From a virus: DNA of 24,416 bases. The translations under genes and the position numbers were made by a program. The DNA lies in the IMG/VR virus record IMGVR_UViG_3300050015_000138, positions 1 to 24,416 of that record. One strand, 5' to 3'. Of the stretch, positions 1-6,303 are shown piece after piece; position 1 is the first letter of the stretch; the number at the start of each line of letters is the position of its first letter. Under the pieces are notes generated by a model, which ran no database searches, was not told where the DNA came from, and saw only the letters and a program-made list of their open reading frames with translations.

Positions 1-1245
1 ATATGCCACGTTCCTTTGGTCATTTGCCACTTCGATTCCTACCAGCGACGTTCCTGGTATCGGCGCCAAAATTCTTATTTCATTCTTAGCTTCAATGGCT
101 CTTGCAATGTCTGCTTTATGCTTTTCAAAAACTCCCATTCTGACTCCGGCTGATACTTTAAATCTATATTGTGTTACACTGGTTCCCACCTTTATTTCTT
201 CGGGCTCTATGGGTATGCCAAATTCTGCCAATCGCAATTTGATTTTTTCTTCCGGATTCAAATGCTGGTTCTCTACTCTGTCCAGTCTACTGGCTATGAA
301 TTTCTTTGTGGCAAATTGCACGTCCTTTACTTTATGCATCACTTCCACGTCGCTCATGTCAGCGGTCAGCAATCCCTGGGCATATAAAAGTCCTGATTGT
401 TCTCCGTCAAATGGATCGCTTAAGTTCGGCAAATAAACGCTCGATGGGTTTGCCAAAAATCTCACCACGTCTTTGTATAAATTGTAAAAAATAACTCTGT
501 ATTGCTCGTGACTGAATGGTATGACGTAGTCTCTAATCTGTGGCTTGCCGGCGTTCTCTCTTGTGTTCTCGGTGGTTTTTATTTCCCTGAAAATCATCCG
601 GTCGGCGTTGATGTCGCATTGTCCGCGCAATAAATGCCATAAGAATTGTGCCTGCACAATTTTTATGTAGTCTTCAGTCTCGTAATCTGTGAAGCTTTTT
701 GTGAATTTGCAGTCAATAATTTCCACGCCTCCGTCTTTTCTTTTGTGCACAATGTCCGGGATTCCGGTTCCTGGAAGTGGCAGTTTGTCTCCGTCCACCG
801 TTTCGAGGTTGGCTTCCAGCTTTTCTTCCGAGAATAAAATCTCGTTGTATTCTGGTTCCTCTGCGAAGTAAAATTGCATCGCCTGGTGATAACCTTTCAG
901 TAGCTGTTCGCGACTCCCTGTCTTGCCGTAATTTATGTATGAGTCCTCGAAGTCCTCGATGTATTTGGCTCCGGCGTCTATTGCCATTGCCACGGCTTCA
1001 TCGTGCTCTCTTGGCTCACCCCATATTTCCGGGTGAGTCTCCGGTCCATAATAGGCCTTGAGCGCCTCGTGCGCCGCCCTGCCTATCATTCCCTGGACTC
1101 CTATTTTTCCGTCGTACACATTTAATATGTACTTCAATTTAAAAATGAGCGGATTCCTCAAAAGCTGCGTCAGCCCCGAGTAGCTCATTTTGTTGACTGG
1201 CATGAGCGCGGTTTTCGGCTCTGCCGGTGGTTGCTCTTTATTCAT
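1..1245 (-). CDS. PD-(D/E)XK nuclease fused to FtsK-like translocase region (partial, runs off left edge)
   Basis: An open frame of 415 codons starts at ATG 1245 (MNKEQPPAEPK) and is still open at base 1. The N-terminal half is a RecB/Cas4-type nuclease: GIPDIV supplies Asp164, EIIDCK supplies Asp178 and Lys180 (the D...(D/E)xK site), and QAQFLWHLL around residues 198-206 fits the Q-motif helix. From about residue 335 the sequence changes to the pattern found just before the motor of FtsK/SpoIIIE: GTSVTQYRF, VSAGVRMG, then APIPGTSLVGIEVAND (393-408). The ATPase itself would lie beyond the edge. Placed downstream of recT, the nuclease is the likely 5'-3' exonuclease partner of a RecET/Red-like pair. 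The FtsK part suggests coupling of end resection to DNA pumping, which is inference. It has its own promoter (1268-1321). The nuclease call is strong; the FtsK call rests on motif resemblance. Confidence 0.85.
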   Translation of the reverse strand, partial: MNKEQPPAEPKTALMPVNKMSYSGLTQLLRNPLIFKLKYILNVYDGKIGVQGMIGRAAHEALKAYYGPETHPEIWGEPREHDEAVAMAIDAGAKYIEDFEDSYINYGKTGSREQLLKGYHQAMQFYFAEEPEYNEILFSEEKLEANLETVDGDKLPLPGTGIPDIVHKRKDGGVEIIDCKFTKSFTDYETEDYIKIVQAQFLWHLLRGQCDINADRMIFREIKTTENTRENAGKPQIRDYVIPFSHEQYRVIFYNLYKDVVRFLANPSSVYLPNLSDPFDGEQSGLLYAQGLLTADMSDVEVMHKVKDVQFATKKFIASRLDRVENQHLNPEEKIKLRLAEFGIPIEPEEIKVGTSVTQYRFKVSAGVRMGVFEKHKADIARAIEAKNEIRILAPIPGTSLVGIEVANDQRNVAY

Positions 1246-1267
1246 GTGGTTTTGATAAAAAACATTA

Positions 1268-1321
1268 ATTATATTACCTTAATCTTATCACTCCTTGTAA
1301 TCCCTTGTCAACAGTGGAGAA
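1268..1321 (-). promoter_or_regulatory. Promoter P1 with DnaA-box-like site and phased direct repeat
   Basis: Read on the minus strand: a TTCTCCACT box (1321-1313, 7 of 9 to the DnaA consensus), then TTGACA (1311-1306), an 18-bp spacer and TAAGAT (1287-1282). TGACAAG and TTACAAG start exactly 10 bp apart. The alternative -10 TATAAT at 1273-1268 lacks a good -35. It drives the nuclease-FtsK gene with a leader of roughly 30 nt. The same module occurs at 3106-3154 and 6549-6605. Confidence 0.7.
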
Positions 1322-1323
1322 CT

Positions 1324-1416
1324 TTATATGTGATAAATTATGGCAACGATTGCGACGATTGTCAGGCAAATCGGAACGACTGCCCATAATTCGTATGTTT
1401 CAATTTCTAATTTCAT
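1324..1416 (-). CDS. Predicted 30-residue single-pass membrane peptide
   Basis: The reading frame starts 2 nt after the recT stop and encodes MKLEIETYELWAVVPICL followed by a strongly hydrophobic TIVAIVAIIYHI tail, ending in TAA. It would be one transmembrane helix with an acidic N-terminus. The near-abutting start after recT and the absence of another gene in this gap are the support. It lies upstream of promoter P1, so it belongs to the recT transcript. No family is recognised and a chance ORF cannot be excluded. Confidence 0.45.
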   Translation of the reverse strand: MKLEIETYELWAVVPICLTIVAIVAIIYHI

Positions 1417-1418
1417 TT

Positions 1419-2297
1419 TTAATTTTCTTCGTTAATAATTGGTATGTCGTCATCTTGATCTTGCCCGGCTGGTTTGTCTTTTACGTTTGCTTCTTCGGCT
1501 TCCAAATCTTTTGGATTGTGATATGATCCGCCGACTGCCAGTCCTCCAGCATCTAAGTCTGCCTTTTCAATTCCCTCTCCATCCATGTCCTTTTCAATTG
1601 CCTTTTGCAAATCCGGAGTCTTTGGGAGAAGCTTTGATAATTGTAGGAGGCACGATTTTTTCCACATCCATTTTTCAGGGTCTCTGTCGCTGTTCCATGG
1701 GCTATCTTTTACGTTCTTTGCCTTGCTCAAATTCTTTATGGCCATCACTGCGTTTTTGTCCATAACCTTGAATATCTTTCCGCCATCTTTCATCTGTGCG
1801 ACTGCGTAAACTCCGATTGCCTCTCCTCTCGGTTTTCCAAACATTGCAGGTTTGTGAATTAACTTCGGATCCAATCCCTCTAAATATTCAAACTCATCGT
1901 TCTGGTAAATAATCTGTGCGTTGATGGTTGAGACTCTTTCTGTCCTGTAAAGCAATGTAATAACGCCCTGGTATCCGATTTGGAATTTCGCCTGGCTTCC
2001 GTAAGGTATGACGTATGCTTCTCCTGACACTCCGCTTGGTAAAAATCTAAATTGCGCCGATTGCAAAAAAGCCATCATTAAAGAGGGCTTGTCGCATTCG
2101 AGCAGTTTTGGAGTTCTTCGCACGTATTCTACTGCCGATGTCATGAAGCGCATTGCCTCGTCTTTATTCCCGGCGTAGTAATTTTTGACCTGCTTCATAA
2201 GCTCGCCTGCCATTTCCTTTTTTAGGTTCTCGAATGGCGTCAGCGGTCGCTTGTTTGGCGTAGTCGCTATGTGCGTATTTTTTGGTTCGTTGCTCAT
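1419..2297 (-). CDS. recT: RecT-family single-strand annealing protein
   Basis: A 292-residue protein, close to the usual RecT length of about 270-300. The RecT core is clear: a basic N-terminal region, an AVEYVRRTPKLLECDKPSL stretch (about 56-74), QSAQFRFLPSG, the characteristic GEAYVIPYGSQAKFQIGYQG (about 93-112), a YQNDEFEY strand, then WMWKKSCLLQLSKLLPK (about 210-226). The C-terminal 50 residues are acidic and low in complexity (DDDIPIINEEN), like the tails that bind SSB partners. RecT anneals complementary single strands during phage recombination and works with an exonuclease, here probably the nuclease gene next downstream. It is the fourth gene of an operon starting at promoter P2. 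The start has an A-rich leader and no Shine-Dalgarno motif. Confidence 0.93.
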   Translation of the reverse strand: MSNEPKNTHIATTPNKRPLTPFENLKKEMAGELMKQVKNYYAGNKDEAMRFMTSAVEYVRRTPKLLECDKPSLMMAFLQSAQFRFLPSGVSGEAYVIPYGSQAKFQIGYQGVITLLYRTERVSTINAQIIYQNDEFEYLEGLDPKLIHKPAMFGKPRGEAIGVYAVAQMKDGGKIFKVMDKNAVMAIKNLSKAKNVKDSPWNSDRDPEKWMWKKSCLLQLSKLLPKTPDLQKAIEKDMDGEGIEKADLDAGGLAVGGSYHNPKDLEAEEANVKDKPAGQDQDDDIPIINEEN

Positions 2298-2323
2298 AAT
2301 TTGTTTTTGATAAAAATTAAATA

Positions 2324-2491
2324 TTAATCTTCTTCTCCGATTTCGTCAGCTGGATAATCCAGTCCGTCGTCATCATCAGCTCCGTCATCATCCATTGGAT
2401 CTCCGTCTTCGCTGTCGTCCGATTCTTCTTCATCAGAACCGTCGTCCTCGAAGTCGTCTCCAAAAAATAATAAAAAGTCTTCTTCTGTCAT
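2324..2491 (-). CDS. Very acidic 55-residue small protein
   Basis: The frame begins MTEEDFLLFFGDDFEDDG and ends PADEIGEED before TAA at 2326-2324. More than half of the residues are Asp or Glu and almost none are basic. It sits 5 nt after the preceding 114-residue gene and 26 nt before recT, so it is part of the recombination operon. Proteins this acidic can mimic DNA or bind basic surfaces of DNA-binding proteins. Here that could mean modulating RecT, the nuclease or a host defence nuclease, but no family is recognised. Tight packing and a clean start and stop support a real gene. Confidence 0.6.
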   Translation of the reverse strand: MTEEDFLLFFGDDFEDDGSDEEESDDSEDGDPMDDDGADDDDGLDYPADEIGEED

Positions 2492-2496
2492 GGCTT

Positions 2497-2841
2497 TTAT
2501 TTACTTGTTTTTACCTCACTTATTGTTATTCTTGGCGGTCTCTGCTGGGTCTTTACAATCTCTGTCCTCAATGTTGCCGATATCTTTCCTTGTGTTATCA
2601 ATGCGTCAATGGTCGGAATGTCCGCCCATGTCTGAGTCTGTGGCGTAACTGTCACCTTTGTTGACTCATCGCTTATGCTGGCTCCGTTTTCGGCTACGGC
2701 GTCTCTTAATTCTCCCTCTGCGTCAATTACCTGCATTAAAAGGTTTTTGTGCGCGTCAAACACTTCTCTGTTTTTTTCCTGGTGGTCTTTGACCGCCTGG
2801 ACTGCTTTCGAATATTTGCTCAATGAATTTTGTGGGTCCAT
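2497..2841 (-). CDS. Hypothetical protein of the recombination operon, helical N-terminus
   Basis: A 114-residue protein without a recognised family. The first 60 residues are rich in charged residues and Ala/Leu and look like a long helix or short coiled coil (SKYSKAVQAVKDHQEKN, NLLMQVIDAEGELRDAVAE). The remainder is probably beta (KVTVTPQTQTWADIPTID, PPRITISEVKTSK). It lies 12 nt after the HTH gene and just ahead of the acidic ORF and recT. The position fits an accessory of recombination or ssDNA metabolism, such as a Gam-like, SSB-like or Gp157-like function, but nothing in the residues proves this. The A-rich leader before ATG is typical of this genome. Confidence 0.7.
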   Translation of the reverse strand: MDPQNSLSKYSKAVQAVKDHQEKNREVFDAHKNLLMQVIDAEGELRDAVAENGASISDESTKVTVTPQTQTWADIPTIDALITQGKISATLRTEIVKTQQRPPRITISEVKTSK

Positions 2842-2853
2842 TTGTTTTTGTTT

Positions 2854-3099
2854 TTAAAGTTTGATTTTTCCAGACTCAAACTTCTCTATGAATTTAATTA
2901 TATTCTCTCCTTTAAAATGATACTTTTTTGCGCGTCCGACTCCAGTGATGTTTGCCTTTAGGATGTTGCTCTTTTTGGCATCTAAAGCCACGAGTCTTCT
3001 TGTCGACCAGAAAGAAGTTGCCCATGGAAACATTTTCTCCCGGACGATGTCTTGCAATGTAAACCATTCCTTTGGGTTTATTTTTGTTGCTGTTTTCAT
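2854..3099 (-). CDS. Small winged-helix/HTH DNA-binding protein
   Basis: An 81-residue basic protein with the layout of excisionase or MerR-like winged helices: WFTLQDIVREKMFPW (helix 1 and turn), STRRLVALDAKKSNILKA (recognition helix region) and GRAKKYHFKGENIIKFIEKF (wing and last helix). Such proteins act as small transcription regulators, excisionases or replication helpers. It is the first gene of the recT operon. Its ATG falls 7 nt after the -10 of promoter P2, so its mRNA may be leaderless. As the only clear small regulator here, it is a candidate to bind the phased repeats in the three shared promoters. That link is inference. Confidence 0.65.
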   Translation of the reverse strand: MKTATKINPKEWFTLQDIVREKMFPWATSFWSTRRLVALDAKKSNILKANITGVGRAKKYHFKGENIIKFIEKFESGKIKL

Positions 3100-3105
3100 A
3101 TTTGT

Positions 3106-3154
3106 ATCTTAACTTGCTTATTGTTCCTTGTCAAACCTTGTCAGGTGTGGATAA
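3106..3154 (-). promoter_or_regulatory. Promoter P2 with consensus DnaA box and phased direct repeat
   Basis: On the minus strand: a perfect DnaA-box consensus TTATCCACA (3154-3146), CTGACAAG (3144-3137), TTGACA (3134-3129), a 17-bp spacer and TAAGAT (3111-3106). The two TGACAAG copies start 10 bp apart. Predicted transcription starts at about 3099, the first base of the HTH gene. The last codons and stop of the HNH gene at 3131 are formed by these repeats. Confidence 0.8.
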
Positions 3155-3784
3155 CTTACGATTGCGGTATGTTGGAGTTTTTTCGTGGCAATCGTGACAT
3201 AAAGTTCTACCGTTGCTTACTACAAATCTTAGTTCCGGATAATCGCTCCACTTTTTGATATGGTCTGGTTCCAGTCCTTTGCCTTTATAATTGCATTCTA
3301 CGCAGGTGTAATTGTCTCTTGCAAAAACTGACCGGCGCCATTCCTTATATTTTATTGAGCTTCGGTCGCTCTGATTGCTTTTGCTTATTCCGCCTTTCCA
3401 GTTCCAGTGCTTTTCTCCTCGTTGTGCGATGGATGATTTTAAACAGGCTGCTCGGTCTCTTTTTCTGCCTTTTAATGGGCTTGGTCCAGTCCTCGGTTTT
3501 CTTGGTAATCGGTTTATTGCTGTACAAAGGCATTTTTTGGAACAGTATTTTGATTTGGCACTAAAAACTCCGGCGTATGATCTGACCTTTAGTGTCTCTC
3601 TGTATGGCATCTTCTTTCCACATTCCAGGCAATTTTTAAATCCTGTAATCGGTTTTTTAAAAGATGCATACTGGCACTTCCGACTACAGAATTCTTTTCT
3701 CCAGTGGCTTCGTTTTGGGTCTCCGCTCCATTGTTGGAATTCTTCTGTGCACTGTTTGCATTTAATTTTTGGGATATGCTTCAT
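3131..3784 (-). CDS. HNH homing-type endonuclease with N-terminal zinc fingers
   Basis: From the preferred start MKHIPKIKC the protein has 217 residues. The N-terminal half has Cys pairs typical of small zinc ribbons (IKCKQC with FCSRKC, CLECGKKM with YCSKKC). It continues with the HWNWKGGISK element common to phage HNH proteins, and then the nuclease: YKEWRRSVFARDNYTCVEC, LEPDHIKKWSDYPELRF, SNGRTLCHDCH. The Asp-His of PDHI and the last His give the metal and catalytic site. It nicks or cuts DNA, probably to promote its own spread. The start lies inside the end of the upstream SLT gene (22-nt overlap), which suggests coupled translation. A start at 3826 is possible but adds a weaker N-terminus and a longer overlap. 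Its 3' end overlaps promoter P2. Confidence 0.9.
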   Translation of the reverse strand: MKHIPKIKCKQCTEEFQQWSGDPKRSHWRKEFCSRKCQYASFKKPITGFKNCLECGKKMPYRETLKVRSYAGVFSAKSKYCSKKCLCTAINRLPRKPRTGPSPLKGRKRDRAACLKSSIAQRGEKHWNWKGGISKSNQSDRSSIKYKEWRRSVFARDNYTCVECNYKGKGLEPDHIKKWSDYPELRFVVSNGRTLCHDCHEKTPTYRNRKLSTPDKV

Positions 3785-4256
3785 TAATTTTATGATAGCA
3801 CACCTGCCATCGGTTTTGTAGTCCATCTGTCAGCATCTTTCCGGCTATTGCTTCCTGCAATCCTACGTCATGAATAATTTTTAATGCATCTGTGATTGTT
3901 GTTTCAGCATTTAAAAATCCGTATTTCTTTCCAAATGCCATGAATGTATCCATTTGAAATTGCAAAATTCCGTAGCTATATTCGGAGTTGCTATCAAAAA
4001 TTGTAATTTCTGCATGTCCTCCGCTCTCGCATGCCTCTAATTTATCAATCCACGCTCGTTGTAGTGGGGTGTATTGCTGCGATATAGGATTGGGTTGCTG
4101 TTCGGTTGCTGTTTTACTTACCGATGCGACCTTGGGTTGGTTTTGCGCTCCTTGGGCGATTTCTATGAGCTTTGGCACCATCCCTGTTCTAAAAATGGCG
4201 ATTGCAGTTATAATTGTGCAGGCGCAAACGATGCTTTTTTTACTTGATATAATCAT
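3762..4256 (-). CDS. Membrane-anchored SLT-like lysozyme / lytic transglycosylase
   Basis: A 164-residue protein. Residues 8-23 (SIVCACTIITAIAIFR) form a signal anchor, followed by a Gln/Pro/Ser linker. The C-terminal domain has the lysozyme-fold signature LEACESGG, with the likely catalytic Glu77, and SYGILQFQMDTFMAFGKK (94-111), the counterpart of the SxG(L/I)xQF motif of SLT enzymes. QVCYHKINEAYP near the end is the last helix. It would cleave peptidoglycan outside the membrane. It is in the early-type operon, apart from the GH19 endolysin at 7.5-8.0 kb, so a role in modifying the wall of an infected cell, entry or superinfection exclusion is as likely as lysis. An extended -10 lies 51 nt upstream of its start. 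Confidence 0.8.
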   Translation of the reverse strand: MIISSKKSIVCACTIITAIAIFRTGMVPKLIEIAQGAQNQPKVASVSKTATEQQPNPISQQYTPLQRAWIDKLEACESGGHAEITIFDSNSEYSYGILQFQMDTFMAFGKKYGFLNAETTITDALKIIHDVGLQEAIAGKMLTDGLQNRWQVCYHKINEAYPKN

Positions 4257-4306
4257 TTTTTTTGGTTAATGATATGCTGTCGCTCGGTTTCATTTGTGCT
4301 GTCTTT

Positions 4307-4315
4307 ATTATACCA
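4307..4315 (-). promoter_or_regulatory. Possible extended -10 promoter before the SLT gene
   Basis: The minus strand reads TGGTATAAT, an extended -10 with a perfect TATAAT, 51 nt upstream of the SLT start. No matching -35 lies 16-18 bp upstream. It would give the SLT and HNH genes a second, internal promoter within the early operon. Confidence 0.4.
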
Positions 4316-4348
4316 CTTTTGGACGCCATTTTTATATAATGTCAATTT

Positions 4349-4507
4349 TTATGCCTCGGCATCGGTCATCTTCCAATATCCTGTGCTATCCTCGTTGCTA
4401 AGGCTTCCGCTTGAGTATCCCTGTTCCAAATCTTCCATCGCCTTTCTTAAGGCGTATCCAATGTCTGTAACCGTATTGCTTTCGACCTCCAATATTAGTT
4501 TTTTCAT
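4349..4507 (-). CDS. Small conserved-looking 52-residue protein (GYSSGSxSNEDSTGYW)
   Basis: Starts MKKLILEVESNTVTDIGYAL and ends GYWKMTDAEA before TAA. The first half is a short strand and helix with hydrophobic spacing. The second half has the GYSSGSL and GYWKM pattern often seen in small phage proteins of unknown role that resemble antitoxin or inhibitor domains. It begins 38 nt after the DUF1566 gene and is followed by the SLT gene. The region between 4257 and 4348 holds no other gene. Function unknown. Confidence 0.6.
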   Translation of the reverse strand: MKKLILEVESNTVTDIGYALRKAMEDLEQGYSSGSLSNEDSTGYWKMTDAEA

Positions 4508-4545
4508 TTGAGTGTTTTAATTTTTTTAATAATCAAATTACCAAA

Positions 4546-5142
4546 TTAATACTGGCGGACTGGCCGGACATAGTTGATATTGTAGCGGTCGTAGCCGTAG
4601 GTGACGCCACCGCTGAAGCCGACAACCCAGGCGTAGTCCGTGGGGTAGTAGGCGTACGGGGTGCTTGTCCAGTAACCTGCCGGCTCGCATTTAAAAATTG
4701 GGTTAATCGCCGGGTTATATTTTGTGTCATCCACCAGTGTCAGCAATTCTTCTCTTGTCGGCAGTCTCCAGTCGTTCCATTCTTCTCGGTTTAATTCCGC
4801 CACGAATTCCTCGGCTTTGGCGTATGTCAGTCTTTCCTGGCTTCCTTGCTTCTGCCACATTAATCTCTTGCCGTTTGGCATGACTCTTGTGTCGCTTATG
4901 GTTCCGTCTCCATTGTCTATAAATCTTTCTGCGGTTTCTTCCTTTGGTTTCTCCATCTGCTTTTTAACTCCCAATAAATCAATCAACTTGTCCATTCTCT
5001 TTATGATTGCGGTGCCGGTTGTGAATTTTCCGTTGGATCCGCAGTTTTCGCATTGCACTCCTTTTAGCATTGGTGCTCCACAGCATGACGAGTACTTTCC
5101 TTTTTCCTCTTTTATGCCTAATTTTTTAGTTATTTTTTTCAT
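4546..5142 (-). CDS. DUF1566 (Lcl-type) protein with zinc ribbon, DGR-type variable C-terminus (VR1)
   Basis: From MKKITKKLGIKEEKGKY the protein has 198 residues. The ATG at 5142 overlaps the TGA of the upstream HNH gene (ATGA), which decides this start over one at 5184. The N-terminus has a zinc ribbon (CCGAPMLKG with CENCG). Then comes a DUF1566/Fib_succ_major-type lectin fold: FIDNGDGTISDTRVMP, LMWQKQG, NDWRLPTREELLTLVD, NPAINPIF and YWTSTPYA through YVRPVRQY. The last 42 residues are the variable region, nearly identical in DNA to the end of the gene at 21417-22349 except at DGR-style positions. Such domains display diversified ligand-binding surfaces. It lies in an early operon with no tail genes, so it may be a cytoplasmic or exported binder and not a virion adhesin. 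Confidence 0.88.
   Translation of the reverse strand: MKKITKKLGIKEEKGKYSSCCGAPMLKGVQCENCGSNGKFTTGTAIIKRMDKLIDLLGVKKQMEKPKEETAERFIDNGDGTISDTRVMPNGKRLMWQKQGSQERLTYAKAEEFVAELNREEWNDWRLPTREELLTLVDDTKYNPAINPIFKCEPAGYWTSTPYAYYPTDYAWVVGFSGGVTYGYDRYNINYVRPVRQY
4549..4674 (-). repeat. DGR variable region VR1 (paired with 21420-21545)
   Basis: These 126 bases encode YWTSTPYA through the C-terminal YVRPVRQY. Compared codon by codon with VR2, 13 of 42 codons differ, with 17 base changes. None is at a third position and none is synonymous. Every changed position can be an A in a common template (AAC or AAT codons). The upstream edge is abrupt at TACTGG. Weaker similarity (20 of 27 bases) continues past the stop codon. 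Confidence 0.88.
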
Positions 5143-5771
5143 GGTTTTAATTTTTGATGAATTTTTAAATGGCAACTCCTGCAAAGAGTAATGCCGTTAC
5201 TAACTTCGAACCTCGACTCAGGATAATCAGCAAAAGATTTTATATGGTGTGCTACTATCTCCATCGCCTGGCATTTTTGGTGGCACTCTATGCATCTCCA
5301 TCCATCCCTTTCATAAACCTCTGATCTCCAATTTTTGTATTTATCAGTTCTTCTTATCAAATCGTGCTCGTGCGTCACGCCACCTTTCCATTTTCCGTTT
5401 TGGTCTCCAATGTTTTTAAATAATCTTTTTCCAAGATGCGACTGGCGTATTTTCTCTCTTGTCTGTTTGGATGTTTTGTGACCCATTAAAGATTCTCCTA
5501 TTTTCTTTTTATGTTCTTCGGATAATTTAGAACCAGGTTTAAATCCAAACCCTTGATACACTCCCTTTTTGAATTCAGTTTTTGGAGAAGTGCGTTTACC
5601 TTTATGTGCCAAGCTCAACTTTTTCTTTGTTTCTTCTGATAATGGTTTTCCCAATCTTCTTTCTCTTACCAGTCTTTTTTGCTTTTCGGATGCTGGATGG
5701 CTTTTACCAATATGCGATAAGCTTAGATTTCTTCTGTGCTCTTTTGTGATTTTATATCCTTTTTTTGTCAT
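5139..5771 (-). CDS. HNH endonuclease with NUMOD3-type DNA-binding repeats
   Basis: A 210-residue very basic protein. The first 125 residues carry several NUMOD3-like repeats, the short DNA-binding modules of homing endonucleases: LSEETKKKLSLAHKGKR, LSEEHKKKIGESLMGHK, SKQTREKIRQSHLGKR. NGKWKGGV and YKNWRSEVYERDGWRCIEC lead into the HNH core IVAHHIKSFADYPESRF and SNGITLCRSCHLKIHQ. The His-His pair and the final His are intact, so it is probably active. Its TGA overlaps the ATG of the VR1 gene, meaning it sits tightly inside the early operon. Homing endonucleases often neighbour the sequence they spread with. This one borders one DGR target gene, while an HNH remnant borders the other. Confidence 0.92.
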   Translation of the reverse strand: MTKKGYKITKEHRRNLSLSHIGKSHPASEKQKRLVRERRLGKPLSEETKKKLSLAHKGKRTSPKTEFKKGVYQGFGFKPGSKLSEEHKKKIGESLMGHKTSKQTREKIRQSHLGKRLFKNIGDQNGKWKGGVTHEHDLIRRTDKYKNWRSEVYERDGWRCIECHQKCQAMEIVAHHIKSFADYPESRFEVSNGITLCRSCHLKIHQKLKP

Positions 5772-5776
5772 GGTGA

Positions 5777-5956
5777 TTATCTTTTATTGCTTTCGTTACC
5801 TATCTTTATTATATCACCATTTCTTAATCTGCCAATGATTTTATCTTCACGCTTCATCGCATCTTTTAAGTCCTGTGGTGTCAGCTTCCAAAATCCGGCG
5901 TGCATTTCCCAGTAACTCAATGGCATGGATATTATGATTCTACCTGGTTTATCCAT
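5777..5956 (-). CDS. Small 59-residue protein of the early operon
   Basis: Starts MDKPGRIIISMPLSYWEMHA, continues through FWKLTPQDLKDAMKRED and KIIGRLRNGDIIKIG, and stops at TAA 5779-5777. Its start overlaps the end of the zinc-ribbon gene by 8 nt, and it ends 6 nt before the HNH start. The packing supports a real gene. No family is recognised. The amphipathic helix followed by a short basic strand could be a small regulatory or inhibitor fold. Confidence 0.6.
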   Translation of the reverse strand: MDKPGRIIISMPLSYWEMHAGFWKLTPQDLKDAMKREDKIIGRLRNGDIIKIGNESNKR

Positions 5957-6137
5957 GCTTTTTAAAGTCTTTAGCTTTCAAGCAATTGTTCCAGTGAGGC
6001 TGGAAGACTGTCACCATCTCTCCGGCTTCTGTCATTCCCTGAAATCCCATGACTTCGCAAGGCATCCATTTCCCCTCTTTGGTTTTAATCCAGCGGATGT
6101 CCTGGTCGCACCCTTTGCATTTTTTTATGTCTGCCAT
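5949..6137 (-). CDS. Small zinc-ribbon protein
   Basis: A 62-residue protein of a type common in phages. KKCKGCDQDIRWIKTKEGKW contains a CxxC knuckle. It is followed by MPCEV, and the C-terminus has PHWNNCLKAKDF, giving a C-C-H-C set able to hold one zinc. These proteins have no firm assigned role, and transcription-modulating or RNA-binding functions are usually proposed. It lies 1 nt after the membrane protein gene and overlaps the next gene by 8 nt. Confidence 0.72.
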   Translation of the reverse strand: MADIKKCKGCDQDIRWIKTKEGKWMPCEVMGFQGMTEAGEMVTVFQPHWNNCLKAKDFKKHG

Positions 6138-6138
6138 G

Positions 6139-6294
6139 TTATTGCGGTGCTCCCATTACTTTGGCGGTCAGCATTCCAGCATAGAATCCGTCCGGTGGTG
6201 TTTGTCCTGATAAGCTCCAACTGCACCATCCAATTATGTCTGCGACTGCCAATGCGAATAAAACTCCGATGATTATTTTTATTGTGTCGTTCAT
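6139..6294 (-). CDS. Small single-pass membrane protein
   Basis: A 51-residue ORF starting MNDTIKIIIGVLFALAVADI and continuing IGWCSWSLSG, then a short polar C-terminus ending KVMGAPQ. One transmembrane helix at residues 5-27 is clear. It follows the Imm-like gene by 9 nt and precedes the zinc-ribbon gene by 1 nt. Next to a superinfection immunity protein, a role at the inner membrane is plausible. No family is recognised. Confidence 0.6.
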   Translation of the reverse strand: MNDTIKIIIGVLFALAVADIIGWCSWSLSGQTPPDGFYAGMLTAKVMGAPQ

Positions 6295-6303
6295 GTTTTT
6301 TAT

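Noticed and set aside
4256-4300. Short leader frame MKPSDSISLTKKND before the SLT gene
   Set aside because: About 17 codons, overlapping the SLT start in another frame, with nothing to support translation.
4321-4346. TTGACA at 4341-4346 on the minus strand as a promoter for the SLT gene
   Set aside because: The distance to the TATAAT at 4307-4312 is 28 bp and no other -10 lies at 16-18 bp. Only the extended -10 is reported.
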